42,024 nt of DNA from Clostridium tepidum (GTDB lineage Bacteria; Bacillota; Clostridia; Clostridiales; Clostridiaceae), in the NCBI RefSeq assembly GCF_002008345.1, contig NZ_MRAE01000022.1:1-42024 (forward strand), read 5' to 3'. Shown one piece after another: positions 34,498-42,024 of the stretch; the stretch's first letter is position 1, and each line of letters starts with the position of its first letter. The notes below the pieces were generated by a model that worked only from the letters and a program-made list of their open reading frames with translations, did no database searches and had not been told where the DNA came from. The position numbers and the translations under genes were made by a program.

Positions 34498-34701
34498 TTA
34501 TTTTGATAAGCATTGACTCATTCTTGAAACAGCAACTCCTCCTACAGCTGCTCCTGATGCTATTGCGCCTACTCCACCAGCAAGGGCTCCAGTTGCAATA
34601 GCTAAAGGAGTAAAAGCAGTAGCTACTCCACCAACGAAGCATTGTCCAAATTTTCCTCCACCATTAATTTCTTCTAATTCATTTAAATTAATATTTACCA
34701 T
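34498..34701 (-). CDS. First double-glycine-leader peptide, bacteriocin-like (67 aa)
   Basis: This 67-aa precursor has the leader MVNINLNELEEINGG, matching the class II bacteriocin pattern (L-x2-LEEI-x-GG). Processing after GG would give a 52-residue mature peptide starting GKFGQCFVGG. It has a long small-residue stretch (GALAGGVGAIASGAAVGG) with several GxxxG helix-packing motifs. It ends with SRMSQCLSK. Cysteines at mature positions 6 and 49 could form one disulfide joining the two ends. ATG 34701 follows AAAGGAGGA. The promoter upstream has a perfect -10. The C39 exporter encoded divergently is the natural partner for leader removal and export. Confidence 0.88.
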   Translation of the reverse strand: MVNINLNELEEINGGGKFGQCFVGGVATAFTPLAIATGALAGGVGAIASGAAVGGVAVSRMSQCLSK

Positions 34702-34740
34702 AATAATTCCTCCTTTTACATTATTTTAAAATATGTTACA

Positions 34741-34769
34741 ATTATAACAACAAATTTAGTATAATTCAA
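34741..34769 (-). promoter_or_regulatory. Promoter of the bacteriocin peptide operon
   Basis: On the minus strand TTGAAT (34764-34769) precedes a perfect TATAAT (34741-34746) by 17 bases. The first peptide start is about 40 bases downstream. Confidence 0.72.
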
Positions 34770-34816
34770 CAATATTTTTAAAATAGTGTAAAAAAAACCA
34801 TTCAAGCATTTATATG

Positions 34817-34838
34817 TATAATAGTTAGTGTAATACAC
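34817..34838 (+). promoter_or_regulatory. Possible exporter promoter with a GTGTAATACAC dyad at its start
   Basis: TATAAT at 34817-34822 has no good -35 partner at the usual distance. The dyad GTGTAATACAC (34828-34838) begins 6 bases later, where transcription would start, and could be a regulator site. A promoter needing an activator would explain the missing -35. Confidence 0.35.
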
Positions 34839-34874
34839 ATAAATTAGGATTTGAATACACAAAAGAGGTGGAGC

Positions 34875-37097
34875 ATGAGATATTTTTTTAATAAGTACAT
34901 ATGTATAAAACAACATGATTACAAAGATTGTGGTGCTGCTTGTCTTGCAACTATATGCAAGCAATATGGTTTAAAATATCCAATTTCAAAAATAAGAGAG
35001 GTTGCAGGAACAGATAAGGAAGGTACCAGCGCTCTTGGAGTAATTAAGGCTGCAGAGGAGCTTGGATTTACTGCTAAAGGGGTTAAGGCAAGTAAACCAG
35101 AGGATTTATTTACTGATATTCCACTTCCATGTATAGCTCATGTAGTTATAGATAAAACAATGCTACATTATGTAGTTATTCATAAGATAACAGAGAAGGA
35201 AATTATAATTGCAGATCCTGGTAGAGGAATTATCAAGTATAATCCTCAGGAGTTTTTTGAAATTTGGACAGGAATACTTCTTATTATGACTCCTACTGTA
35301 AAGTTTGAAAAGGGAAATAAGGAGAAGGGATTGTTTCAAAGGTTTTTTAAACTTATAAAACCTCAAAAAAAGCTTTTAATTAATATATTTTTATCCTCTA
35401 TTATATTGACTATTTTAGGAATTATAGGAGCTTTTTATTTTAAGGTTATTTTAGATGATATTATACCAAACAATTTAAACAAAAGTCTTCATATGATATC
35501 TATTGGAATAATAGTTTTAACTCTTTTTAGAGTTTTACTTGGAGCCTTTAGAACACAGCTTTTAATTTATTTAGGGCAAAATATGGACATACCTTTAATG
35601 CTTGGATATTATGAGCATGTTATAAATCTTCCTATGAACTTTTTTGGAACTCGTGAGGTAGGAGAGATTATATCAAGATTTAATGATGCATCTAAAATAA
35701 GGGATGCCATATCAGGGGCTACCCTAACTATGATGATAGATAGTTTTATGGTTATTATAGGTGGAATATTTTTATATACTTCAAATAGTTTATTGTTTGG
35801 TATAACTATAATTCCAATTGTATTATACATAATCATTGTTTGGATTTTTAATAAACCTTTAGAAGATGTAAATAGAAGTGTTATGGAAGATAATGCAAAG
35901 CTTACTTCATATCTTGTAGAGTCTTTAAATGGAGTAGAGACTATAAAAGCCTTTAATGCTGAAGGTGAAGTTAATTTAGAGACAGAAAAGAGATTTATAT
36001 CCCTTATAAAAAGTGTGTTTAAAAATGGTTTTATAAATAATCTTCACGGTTCAATAAAGGGAAGTGTTAAGGCTATATTTGGTGTGGTTATCCTTTGGGT
36101 TGGAACTTATCAGGTTTTAAAAGGAAATATGTCTATAGGTCAGCTTATAAGTTTTAATGCATTACTTGCATACTTTCTAGATCCTATAGAAAATATAATA
36201 AATTTACAACCACAGCTTCAAACAGCAGTTGTAGCCGGGGAAAGGCTTGGAGAAATATTAGATTTGGAGCTTGAAAAAAGTATAGATGAAGAGAAAAAAA
36301 TTAAACCTGAATCCTTACTAGGAAATATAGAATTTAAAGATGTAGATTTTAGATATGGAACTAGAAAGCTTATACTTAAAGATATAAATATAAATATAAA
36401 GCCTGGTGAAAAGATTGCTTTAGTTGGAGAAAGTGGTTCAGGTAAAACTACCTTAGCAAAGCTACTTATGAATTTTTATCAATGTGAAAAAGGTGAAATA
36501 TTAATAAATACATATAATATAAAGGATATAAATATAGAAACTTTAAGGGATAAAATAGCGTATATATCCCAAGAAACTTTTCTATTTAATGGAACTATAA
36601 AAGAAAACTTATCCTTAGGAAATCCTTATATTACATATGAAGAGATTATAGAAGCTTGTAAAAGGGCACAAATACATGATTTTATAAATTCACTTCCCCT
36701 AAGATATAACACATTAGTAGAGGAGAATGGGTCTAACTTTTCAGGTGGACAAAAACAAAGATTATCTATAGCTAGAGCAATACTTAAAAAACCACAAATA
36801 TTGATAATGGATGAGGCTACAAGTAGCTTAGATTCTATAACAGAGAGAGCTATAGAAAATACTATGAATGAATTCAGTGAAGGTATAACAACTATTATAA
36901 TAGCCCATAGATTAAGTACTATTAGAAGATGTAATACTATATATGTTTTAGATAAAGGTGAGATTATAGAGAAAGGATCCCATGATGAATTAATAAATAT
37001 TGAAGGTAGGTATTATAACCTTTGGAAGGATCAACTTCCCTTTGATGATGTTAAACTTGAAGTTGCTGCATCAAAGGATAAGGGAGGGATTAACTAA
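34875..37097 (+). CDS. Bacteriocin exporter: ABC transporter with C39 leader peptidase
   Basis: This 740-aa peptidase-containing ABC transporter (PCAT) cuts double-glycine leaders and exports the mature peptide. The N-terminal C39 domain has catalytic Cys19 (KDCGAACLA), His98 (LHYVVIH) and Asp114 (IADPGRG). Six membrane helices follow (about 160-440). The nucleotide-binding domain has Walker A GESGSGKTTLAK near 517, signature FSGGQKQRLS near 621 and Walker B LIMDEATSSLDS. All catalytic residues are present. ATG 34875 follows AGAGGTGGAG. It overlaps the next gene by one base and is divergent from the two leader peptides. It uses more Leu CTT codons than its neighbours, consistent with transfer. 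Confidence 0.94.
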   Translation: MRYFFNKYICIKQHDYKDCGAACLATICKQYGLKYPISKIREVAGTDKEGTSALGVIKAAEELGFTAKGVKASKPEDLFTDIPLPCIAHVVIDKTMLHYVVIHKITEKEIIIADPGRGIIKYNPQEFFEIWTGILLIMTPTVKFEKGNKEKGLFQRFFKLIKPQKKLLINIFLSSIILTILGIIGAFYFKVILDDIIPNNLNKSLHMISIGIIVLTLFRVLLGAFRTQLLIYLGQNMDIPLMLGYYEHVINLPMNFFGTREVGEIISRFNDASKIRDAISGATLTMMIDSFMVIIGGIFLYTSNSLLFGITIIPIVLYIIIVWIFNKPLEDVNRSVMEDNAKLTSYLVESLNGVETIKAFNAEGEVNLETEKRFISLIKSVFKNGFINNLHGSIKGSVKAIFGVVILWVGTYQVLKGNMSIGQLISFNALLAYFLDPIENIINLQPQLQTAVVAGERLGEILDLELEKSIDEEKKIKPESLLGNIEFKDVDFRYGTRKLILKDININIKPGEKIALVGESGSGKTTLAKLLMNFYQCEKGEILINTYNIKDINIETLRDKIAYISQETFLFNGTIKENLSLGNPYITYEEIIEACKRAQIHDFINSLPLRYNTLVEENGSNFSGGQKQRLSIARAILKKPQILIMDEATSSLDSITERAIENTMNEFSEGITTIIIAHRLSTIRRCNTIYVLDKGEIIEKGSHDELINIEGRYYNLWKDQLPFDDVKLEVAASKDKGGIN

Positions 37098-38527
37098 TGA
37101 AGCCAATAATACAAAATATTGATGAAATGAAAGATAGTAGAGAAATATTAGAATCTAAACCTCACCCCTTTACAACTATTTTTATTTATATATTACTTTT
37201 AATATTTTTAAGTGCCTTTATATGGTGCTGGTTCGCTGAAAAGGAAATAGTTATAGATGTACAAGGTGTAGTTAGACCTAATAAAGATATTCATAAGGTA
37301 TCTAATCTTTTAGGAAGTAAAGTTTCCTCTGTAAATTTTAAAAATGGTGATAAAGTAGAAAAGGGCAAGGTTTTATATACCTTAGAACACAAAGAATTAG
37401 ATGTTCAAAAGAGTTCATTAGATAAGAGTAAAAAGGACTTAGAAAAAGAAATAAGTAATTTAGAAAAATTAAAGAAAAGTATATCAGATAATAAAAATTA
37501 TTTTACAGATAGTAAAGATGAAAAAGAGTACTATAACAAATATTTAAGTTATGAAAAGAGCAAAAAAAATCCAGAAAATAATAAAAAGGTAGTATATTCA
37601 CAAATAGATAATTTAAATTCTAAGATAAACAATTTAAATTCATTAAAAAAATCTGTACAAAATAATACTAATTATTTAAGTTCTGGTACTTCTTATTATA
37701 GCCAATTTAAGGATTATAAAATAAATGTGGAAGGCTATGAAAAAAATATAAAAGCCTTAGAGGATTCCTATAATTCTTTAAAGGATAAAAAAGCAGAAGA
37801 AGTTTTAATAAATGATGCAAAGGCTAAGCTAGAGGGGGCTAAATTAGAACTTACAAAATATAAAAATCAATTTACATTAAATATAGAAAATGCTATAGAA
37901 GAATGTAATGATAAAATAAAAGATTTAAATAATCAAATATCAAGTAGTGATGATGCAAAAGAAATAAATGAAGAGAAGATAAAAAGTTCTTCTTTAGTTG
38001 AAATTGACAATTCAATAAAGTTAAGTAAACAAAAACTTGAAGAAGTAACAACTAATTTAAAGGTTGTAGATATGAACATTGATAAGTGTACTGTAAAAGC
38101 TCCTATAGATGGTATTGTTGATATAAGCGCTCCCATTAAAACAGGGGATTTAGTAGGTGAAGGGCAAGAAGTTTTAAATATACTACCATCTGAATCAAAA
38201 TATAAAATAGATCTTATGATACTTAATAAAGATATAGCAAATATAAAGAAAGGTACTACTATAAAATATGATTTTGAGTCTCTACCTTATAAAGAATATG
38301 GATATTTAGATGGTAAATTAGAAAATATAAGTGCAGATTCAAAGGTAGATCCTAAAAGTGGAGTAAGCTTTTATACTGGTGAGGCCTCTATAGATAGTAA
38401 GCCTTTATATAGCCATAAGGGAGAAAAGGCTCAAATAAAATCTGGTATGGTATGTACTGCAAAAATAATAACAAGAAAAGAAAAAATGCTTTATTATTTA
38501 TTAGAAAAGATAAATTTAAAAGAGTAA
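37097..38527 (+). CDS. HlyD-family bacteriocin export accessory protein
   Basis: This 476-aa membrane-fusion-type protein works with the C39 exporter, as in LcnD/MesE-type systems. One membrane helix lies near residues 28-47 (FIYILLLIFLSAFIWCWF). A short lipoyl-like half-domain follows (VSNLLGSKVSSVNFKNGDKV). A long Lys/Glu/Asn-rich coiled-coil region spans about 105-330. The second lipoyl half (DKCTVKAPIDGIVDISAPI) and a beta-barrel domain complete it. Its ATG shares one base with the exporter stop codon (TAATG), so translation is probably coupled. No signal peptide other than the anchor. Family call is firm. Confidence 0.9.
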   Translation: MKPIIQNIDEMKDSREILESKPHPFTTIFIYILLLIFLSAFIWCWFAEKEIVIDVQGVVRPNKDIHKVSNLLGSKVSSVNFKNGDKVEKGKVLYTLEHKELDVQKSSLDKSKKDLEKEISNLEKLKKSISDNKNYFTDSKDEKEYYNKYLSYEKSKKNPENNKKVVYSQIDNLNSKINNLNSLKKSVQNNTNYLSSGTSYYSQFKDYKINVEGYEKNIKALEDSYNSLKDKKAEEVLINDAKAKLEGAKLELTKYKNQFTLNIENAIEECNDKIKDLNNQISSSDDAKEINEEKIKSSSLVEIDNSIKLSKQKLEEVTTNLKVVDMNIDKCTVKAPIDGIVDISAPIKTGDLVGEGQEVLNILPSESKYKIDLMILNKDIANIKKGTTIKYDFESLPYKEYGYLDGKLENISADSKVDPKSGVSFYTGEASIDSKPLYSHKGEKAQIKSGMVCTAKIITRKEKMLYYLLEKINLKE

Positions 38528-38548
38528 TTTTATAGTATTCTTTATTTT

Positions 38549-38795
38549 AAAGAGTTATATTATCTTCCCTTGGTTTAAAAAATGGGGATATGTGGTGTGA
38601 AAGGCATTTGAACAAGATTAGAGATTCTTAGTTATTTTTGCAAAATATATGTATGTTCCAAATTATTGTTCGAGCGTTCAGTGAGTTATGATTTGGAACT
38701 ATATATTTTAAGCAAAAATAATTTAGAATCTCTTATTGAAGTGAGTTGCCTTTGTAACCACATATCCCCTTTTTAAACCAAGGTAGTATAACTTT
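38549..38795. repeat. Long imperfect foldback (inverted-repeat) element
   Basis: Two arms (38549-38663 and 38691-38795) pair over most of their length around a 27-base centre. The best blocks are TTGGTTTAAAAA then GGGGATATGTGGT against ACCACATATCCCC then TTTTTAAACCAA. AGAGATTCT then TTATTTTTGC pair with GCAAAAATAA then AGAATCTCT, and TTCCAAAT pairs with ATTTGGAA. It begins 21 bases after the HlyD-type gene and carries no open frame. It could be a miniature inverted-repeat transposable element, a structured RNA or a very large terminator. Confidence 0.8.
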
Positions 38796-38913
38796 CTTCT
38801 AAGTGACAATTTTCTTAAAATGTTCTTAAATACTTTTAATTATTTGGGTTTTATTATAGAATAAAGTAGAGTTATAATTAAAATTTTATTTATACTATAT
38901 AATGGAGGTTCTA

Positions 38914-39402
38914 ATGGATAGAATAGATAAGAATAATTATTATTTAGATATATGTGAAACTGTTTTGGAAAGAGGAACATGCCTTAGACGAAATTTTGCT
39001 GCTATAATAGTTAAGAATGATGAAATAATGGCAACAGGATATACAGGAGCACCTAGAGGAAGGAAAAATTGTTGTGATTTAAGGTATTGCAAAAGAGAAG
39101 AATTAAAAGTTCCTCGTGGAACCAGATATGAACTCTGTAGATCTGTTCATGCAGAACAGAATGCTATCATATCTGCTAGACGACAAGAAATGATAGCAGC
39201 CACTATGTATTTAGTAGGAAAAGAATATAATACTGGTGATTATGTTCCGAATGCTGCACCTTGTTCTCTTTGCAAAAGATTTATAATAAATTCCGGAATT
39301 GAGAAAGTAGTTATAAGAGATTCTAAGGAAAAGTTTAGAATTATAATGGTTGAAGAATGGATAAAAAATGATGATTCATTAGATGGTGATGGAGCCTATT
39401 AA
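38914..39402 (+). CDS. Deoxycytidylate deaminase (ComEB-like)
   Basis: This 162-aa zinc-dependent dCMP deaminase makes dUMP for thymidylate synthesis. The zinc and catalytic motifs are SVHAEQNAI near residue 78 (His ligand and proton-shuttling Glu) and APCSLCKR near residue 115 (two Cys ligands). GYTGAPRGRKNC is the usual upstream segment. ATG 38914 follows GGAGGT; the ATG at 38902 overlaps that site. Length is normal. It marks the return to core genes after the bacteriocin locus, and fits functionally with upp and tdk. Confidence 0.93.
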   Translation: MDRIDKNNYYLDICETVLERGTCLRRNFAAIIVKNDEIMATGYTGAPRGRKNCCDLRYCKREELKVPRGTRYELCRSVHAEQNAIISARRQEMIAATMYLVGKEYNTGDYVPNAAPCSLCKRFIINSGIEKVVIRDSKEKFRIIMVEEWIKNDDSLDGDGAY

Positions 39403-39494
39403 TAAAAAATAAATTGATTTATAGCTCTTTTATTTATCATAGTTAATATTGATTAAATAATAAGTCCTGTAATTAGATTAAGGAGAGTTTTATA

Positions 39495-40529
39495 ATGGAT
39501 ACGAAATTGTATATAATTGGAGCTATCACAGCTATAGTATTATCAATTATTTTAACACCTATAGTAAAAAAAGTTGCATTTGTATTAGGGGTAGTTGATG
39601 TACCTAAAGATGAAAGAAAAATTCATAAAAAACCCATACCGCTTTTAGGAGGTATAGCAATATACATATCTTTTGTAGTGGCTTTAGTATTAAAAAAAGG
39701 TCCTTTAACTTTAGAAGAAGTAGGTATAATATTAGGAGCTACTGTTATAGTTATAGGCGGATTTATTGATGATAAATATGATATGTCACCTATAAAAAAG
39801 ATTATATTTCAATTAGTTGCAGCTATTTGTTTAATAATGTTTGGATTAAAAATACAATTTATAACTAATCCTTTTGATCAATCTACATTATATGTAGCAT
39901 TACATGCTTTTTCTATACCTATAACTATATTATGGGTTATAGGTATAACCAATGCTTTAAATTTAATAGATGGACTCGATGGGTTAGCAGCAGGTGTTGC
40001 ATTGATTTCGTGCGTTACAATGTTCGTAATAGCTGTTTTAAATCAAAGATGGGAGGCAGCCATATTAACTAGTATATTAAGCGGGTCTATATTAGGATTT
40101 TTACCTTATAATTTTAATCCTGCATCTATATTTATGGGGGATATTGGATCTCAACTTTTAGGATATTTGTTAGCAGCCATATCTATAGAAGGGGCTATTA
40201 AGTCTGCTACGGCTTTTGCTATAGTTGTACCAATATTAGCATTAGGACTACCTATCTACGATACATTATTTGCTATGATTAGAAGAAAGATAAACGGAAA
40301 ACCAATAATGCAAGCAGATAGAGGACATCTGCATCATAGACTTTTAGATATGGGATTAACTCAGCGTCAAGCAGTTATAATAATGTATTTAATAAGTGCT
40401 GTATTAGGAAGTTTTGCTATAATAGCTATGCAAATAAGTAATCAGAAATCATATTTTTTACTTGCAACGATAATGTTAGCTCTTATATTAATAGCATGGA
40501 AGTGTGGTTTTTTTAAACATAAAGAATAG
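39495..40529 (+). CDS. Undecaprenyl-phosphate N-acetylglucosamine 1-phosphate transferase (TagO/WecA type)
   Basis: This 344-aa polytopic membrane enzyme starts cell-wall glycopolymer synthesis by moving GlcNAc-1-phosphate to undecaprenyl phosphate. Diagnostic parts are VDVPKDERKIHKKPIPLLGG, FIDDKYDMSPIKK (the catalytic Asp pair), NALNLIDGLDGLAAG, FMGDIGSQLLGYLL and the cytoplasmic ADRGHLHHRLLDMG His-rich loop. About ten hydrophobic segments are present. ATG 39495 follows AAGGAGAG. It is followed by the UDP-GlcNAc 2-epimerase gene, suggesting a teichoic acid-like or other wall polymer pathway. Confidence 0.92.
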   Translation: MDTKLYIIGAITAIVLSIILTPIVKKVAFVLGVVDVPKDERKIHKKPIPLLGGIAIYISFVVALVLKKGPLTLEEVGIILGATVIVIGGFIDDKYDMSPIKKIIFQLVAAICLIMFGLKIQFITNPFDQSTLYVALHAFSIPITILWVIGITNALNLIDGLDGLAAGVALISCVTMFVIAVLNQRWEAAILTSILSGSILGFLPYNFNPASIFMGDIGSQLLGYLLAAISIEGAIKSATAFAIVVPILALGLPIYDTLFAMIRRKINGKPIMQADRGHLHHRLLDMGLTQRQAVIIMYLISAVLGSFAIIAMQISNQKSYFLLATIMLALILIAWKCGFFKHKE

Positions 40530-40542
40530 GGAGGCAAGAACA

Positions 40543-41700
40543 GTGGATAAAATAAAGACTATTACTATATTTGGAACTAGACCAGAAGCTATAAAAATGG
40601 CTCCACTAGTTAAGGAATTAGAAAAAAGAGAAGATATAGAAAATAAGGTTTGTGTAACAGCACAACATAGAGAAATGTTAGATCAGGTTTTACAATTGTT
40701 TAACATAAAGCCAGATTTTGATCTTAATATAATGAAATCAAAACAAAGCCTTACAGGTATAACTACTAGAGTATTAGAAGGATTAGAAGAGATTTTTGAT
40801 AAAGAACAACCAAATTTAATATTGGTTCATGGTGATACAACTACAACTTTTGCAGGAGCTTTAGCAGGTTTTTATAAGCAGATAAAAGTAGGGCATGTAG
40901 AAGCGGGATTAAGAACTTTTGATAAATATTTTCCTTTTCCAGAGGAAATGAACAGAAAACTTACAGGAAGCATAGCAGATTTAAATTTTGCTCCTACTGC
41001 AGGTTCTAAGAATAATTTATTAAGAGAAGCTATAGATGAAGAATGTATATTTGTAACAGGAAATACGGTTATAGATGCTATGGAATTTACTGTAGAAGAG
41101 GATTATATTTTTGAAAATAACGATTTAAATAAAATAGATTATAAAAATAAAAAAGTTATAATGGTTACAGCTCATAGAAGAGAAAATTGGGGAGAAGGTA
41201 TAGAAAATATTTGTAATGCCTTAAAAAGTATAGTAGAAAAATATAATGATGTTGAAATCGTATATTTAGTTCATTTAAACCCAGTGGTAAGGGATACAGT
41301 TTATAAAATATTAGGGAATATAGAAAGAGTACATTTACTAGAGCCGTTGGATACAAAAGAAACACACAATTTAATGAATAAATGCTATATGTTAATGACA
41401 GATTCAGGGGGACTTCAAGAAGAAGCACCTCATTTGGGTAAGCCTGTTTTAGTATTAAGAGATGTAACAGAAAGGCCGGAAGCTGTAAAAGTTGGTACAG
41501 TTAGATTGGTGGGAACGGATAAAAAAGTTATAGTAAAGGAAGCTTGTGACTTAATAGAAAATAAACAAAAATATGATACTATGAGCAAAGCTATAAATCC
41601 ATATGGAGATGGAAAGGCATCATCTAGAATAGTAGATAGTATATTATATTATTTTGGTAAGATAGAAAAAAGACCAGAGGAATTTTACATTAATAAATAA
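40543..41700 (+). CDS. mnaA: UDP-N-acetylglucosamine 2-epimerase (non-hydrolysing)
   Basis: This 385-aa enzyme interconverts UDP-GlcNAc and UDP-ManNAc, the donor for wall teichoic acid linkage units. The N-terminus TIFGTRPEAIKMAPLVKEL, LVHGDTTTTFAGALAGFY, GHVEAGLRTFDKYFPFPEE, TAHRRENWG and TDSGGLQEEAPHLGKPVLVLR are all family hallmarks. The start is GTG 40543, eight bases after GGGAGG; the frame also opens upstream inside the transferase gene without a site. It lies 13 bases after the transferase stop. Related names are wecB and mnaA. Confidence 0.94.
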   Translation: MDKIKTITIFGTRPEAIKMAPLVKELEKREDIENKVCVTAQHREMLDQVLQLFNIKPDFDLNIMKSKQSLTGITTRVLEGLEEIFDKEQPNLILVHGDTTTTFAGALAGFYKQIKVGHVEAGLRTFDKYFPFPEEMNRKLTGSIADLNFAPTAGSKNNLLREAIDEECIFVTGNTVIDAMEFTVEEDYIFENNDLNKIDYKNKKVIMVTAHRRENWGEGIENICNALKSIVEKYNDVEIVYLVHLNPVVRDTVYKILGNIERVHLLEPLDTKETHNLMNKCYMLMTDSGGLQEEAPHLGKPVLVLRDVTERPEAVKVGTVRLVGTDKKVIVKEACDLIENKQKYDTMSKAINPYGDGKASSRIVDSILYYFGKIEKRPEEFYINK

Positions 41701-41726
41701 AAAAATAAAATATGGTTAAAATAAAG

Positions 41727-41767
41727 AAAAGTAACATAAATATTTATTTTTTATGTTACTTTTTTTA
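41727..41767 (+). terminator. Terminator after mnaA
   Basis: AAAAGTAACATAA and TTATGTTACTTTT form a perfect 13-bp stem followed by further Ts. Confidence 0.9.
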
Positions 41768-42024
41768 TAAGATTATTGAAGGAATAATAAGTTATTAATT
41801 CATTATTATTTCTCTAAATTGTAACAAATACTACATAAAATAGTGCTATTTACAGTGAATTTTATGCAAAAGTATAGAATAATTATAATTTTTTTCAAAT
41901 AATCAATGGAATTTAAAAAAATAATACAAAAAAATTACATTAAATCAAATTTTGCTAATTTTGAATTAAATGATAAAATTGCATGAAATATTTTGAATTA
42001 TTCTTACAGTGAGGAATAAATATA
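41768..42024. other. Upstream region of a gene beyond the window
   Basis: No coding frame is seen. The final bases (GTGAGGAATAAATA) look like a ribosome site, so a gene probably begins just outside. In related clostridia I recall the ATP synthase operon following mnaA; this is memory, not evidence. Confidence 0.4.

Noticed and set aside
34292..34701. The two small peptides as circular (head-to-tail) bacteriocins
   Set aside because: They have standard double-glycine leaders and a C39 exporter, while circular bacteriocins have different leaders and lack this exporter type.
34716..34964. Minus-strand open frame of 82 codons across the exporter start
   Set aside because: It covers the divergent promoters and the exporter ribosome site, has no ribosome site of its own and no recognisable domain.

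Overview
The window reads as a chromosomal segment of a very AT-rich, endospore-forming Clostridium. Group I C. botulinum or C. sporogenes fits best, judging from codon use, the yabG-veg-sipL block and the tdk-to-mnaA gene order; this is recognition from memory, not a database result. No rRNA, tRNA, CRISPR array, insertion sequence or intact transposase was seen.

Bases 1-4225 hold spore-coat genes: a CotS-family kinase-like protein cut by the window start, a GT4 glycosyltransferase on the minus strand, a second CotS paralogue, and the coat protease yabG. Bases 4324-9957 hold veg behind two consensus-like promoters, the spore-assembly gene sipL (SPOCS plus LysM), and a cphB-cphA pair for breaking down and making cyanophycin. 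Bases 10049-18851 hold ispE, a GerA-type germinant receptor operon (a small two-helix membrane protein followed by gerA, gerB and gerC homologues), spoIIR, a minus-strand GT28 lipid glycosyltransferase and ypeB. Sequences resembling forespore promoters precede the ger operon and spoIIR, and a sigma-K-like sequence precedes yabG.

Bases 18952-33107 are mostly housekeeping: a PP-loop/NFACT-R-like fusion, a DUF1934 protein, pyrG with an unusual leader, rho, rpmE, tdk, a DUF1385 (YqhQ-like) protein, prmC-prfA, a membrane protein of unknown function, a ZIP metal transporter, a Sua5-type enzyme, ywlE, rpiB and upp.

Bases about 33108-38900 look like an accessory insertion between upp and the dCMP deaminase gene. 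On the minus strand lie two small double-glycine-leader peptides (67 aa, and a 59-aa one short enough to be missed) and a four-helix candidate immunity protein. Divergent from them are a C39-peptidase ABC exporter and its HlyD-type partner. Together they form a complete, apparently two-peptide bacteriocin locus without a visible dedicated regulator. Its left flank is a gene-free stretch with symmetrical repeats. Its right flank is a roughly 247-bp imperfect foldback element.

Bases 38914-41700 return to the core genome with the dCMP deaminase gene, a TagO/WecA-type transferase and UDP-GlcNAc 2-epimerase. The last 260 bases are a terminator and an upstream region that probably serves a gene beginning just beyond the window.
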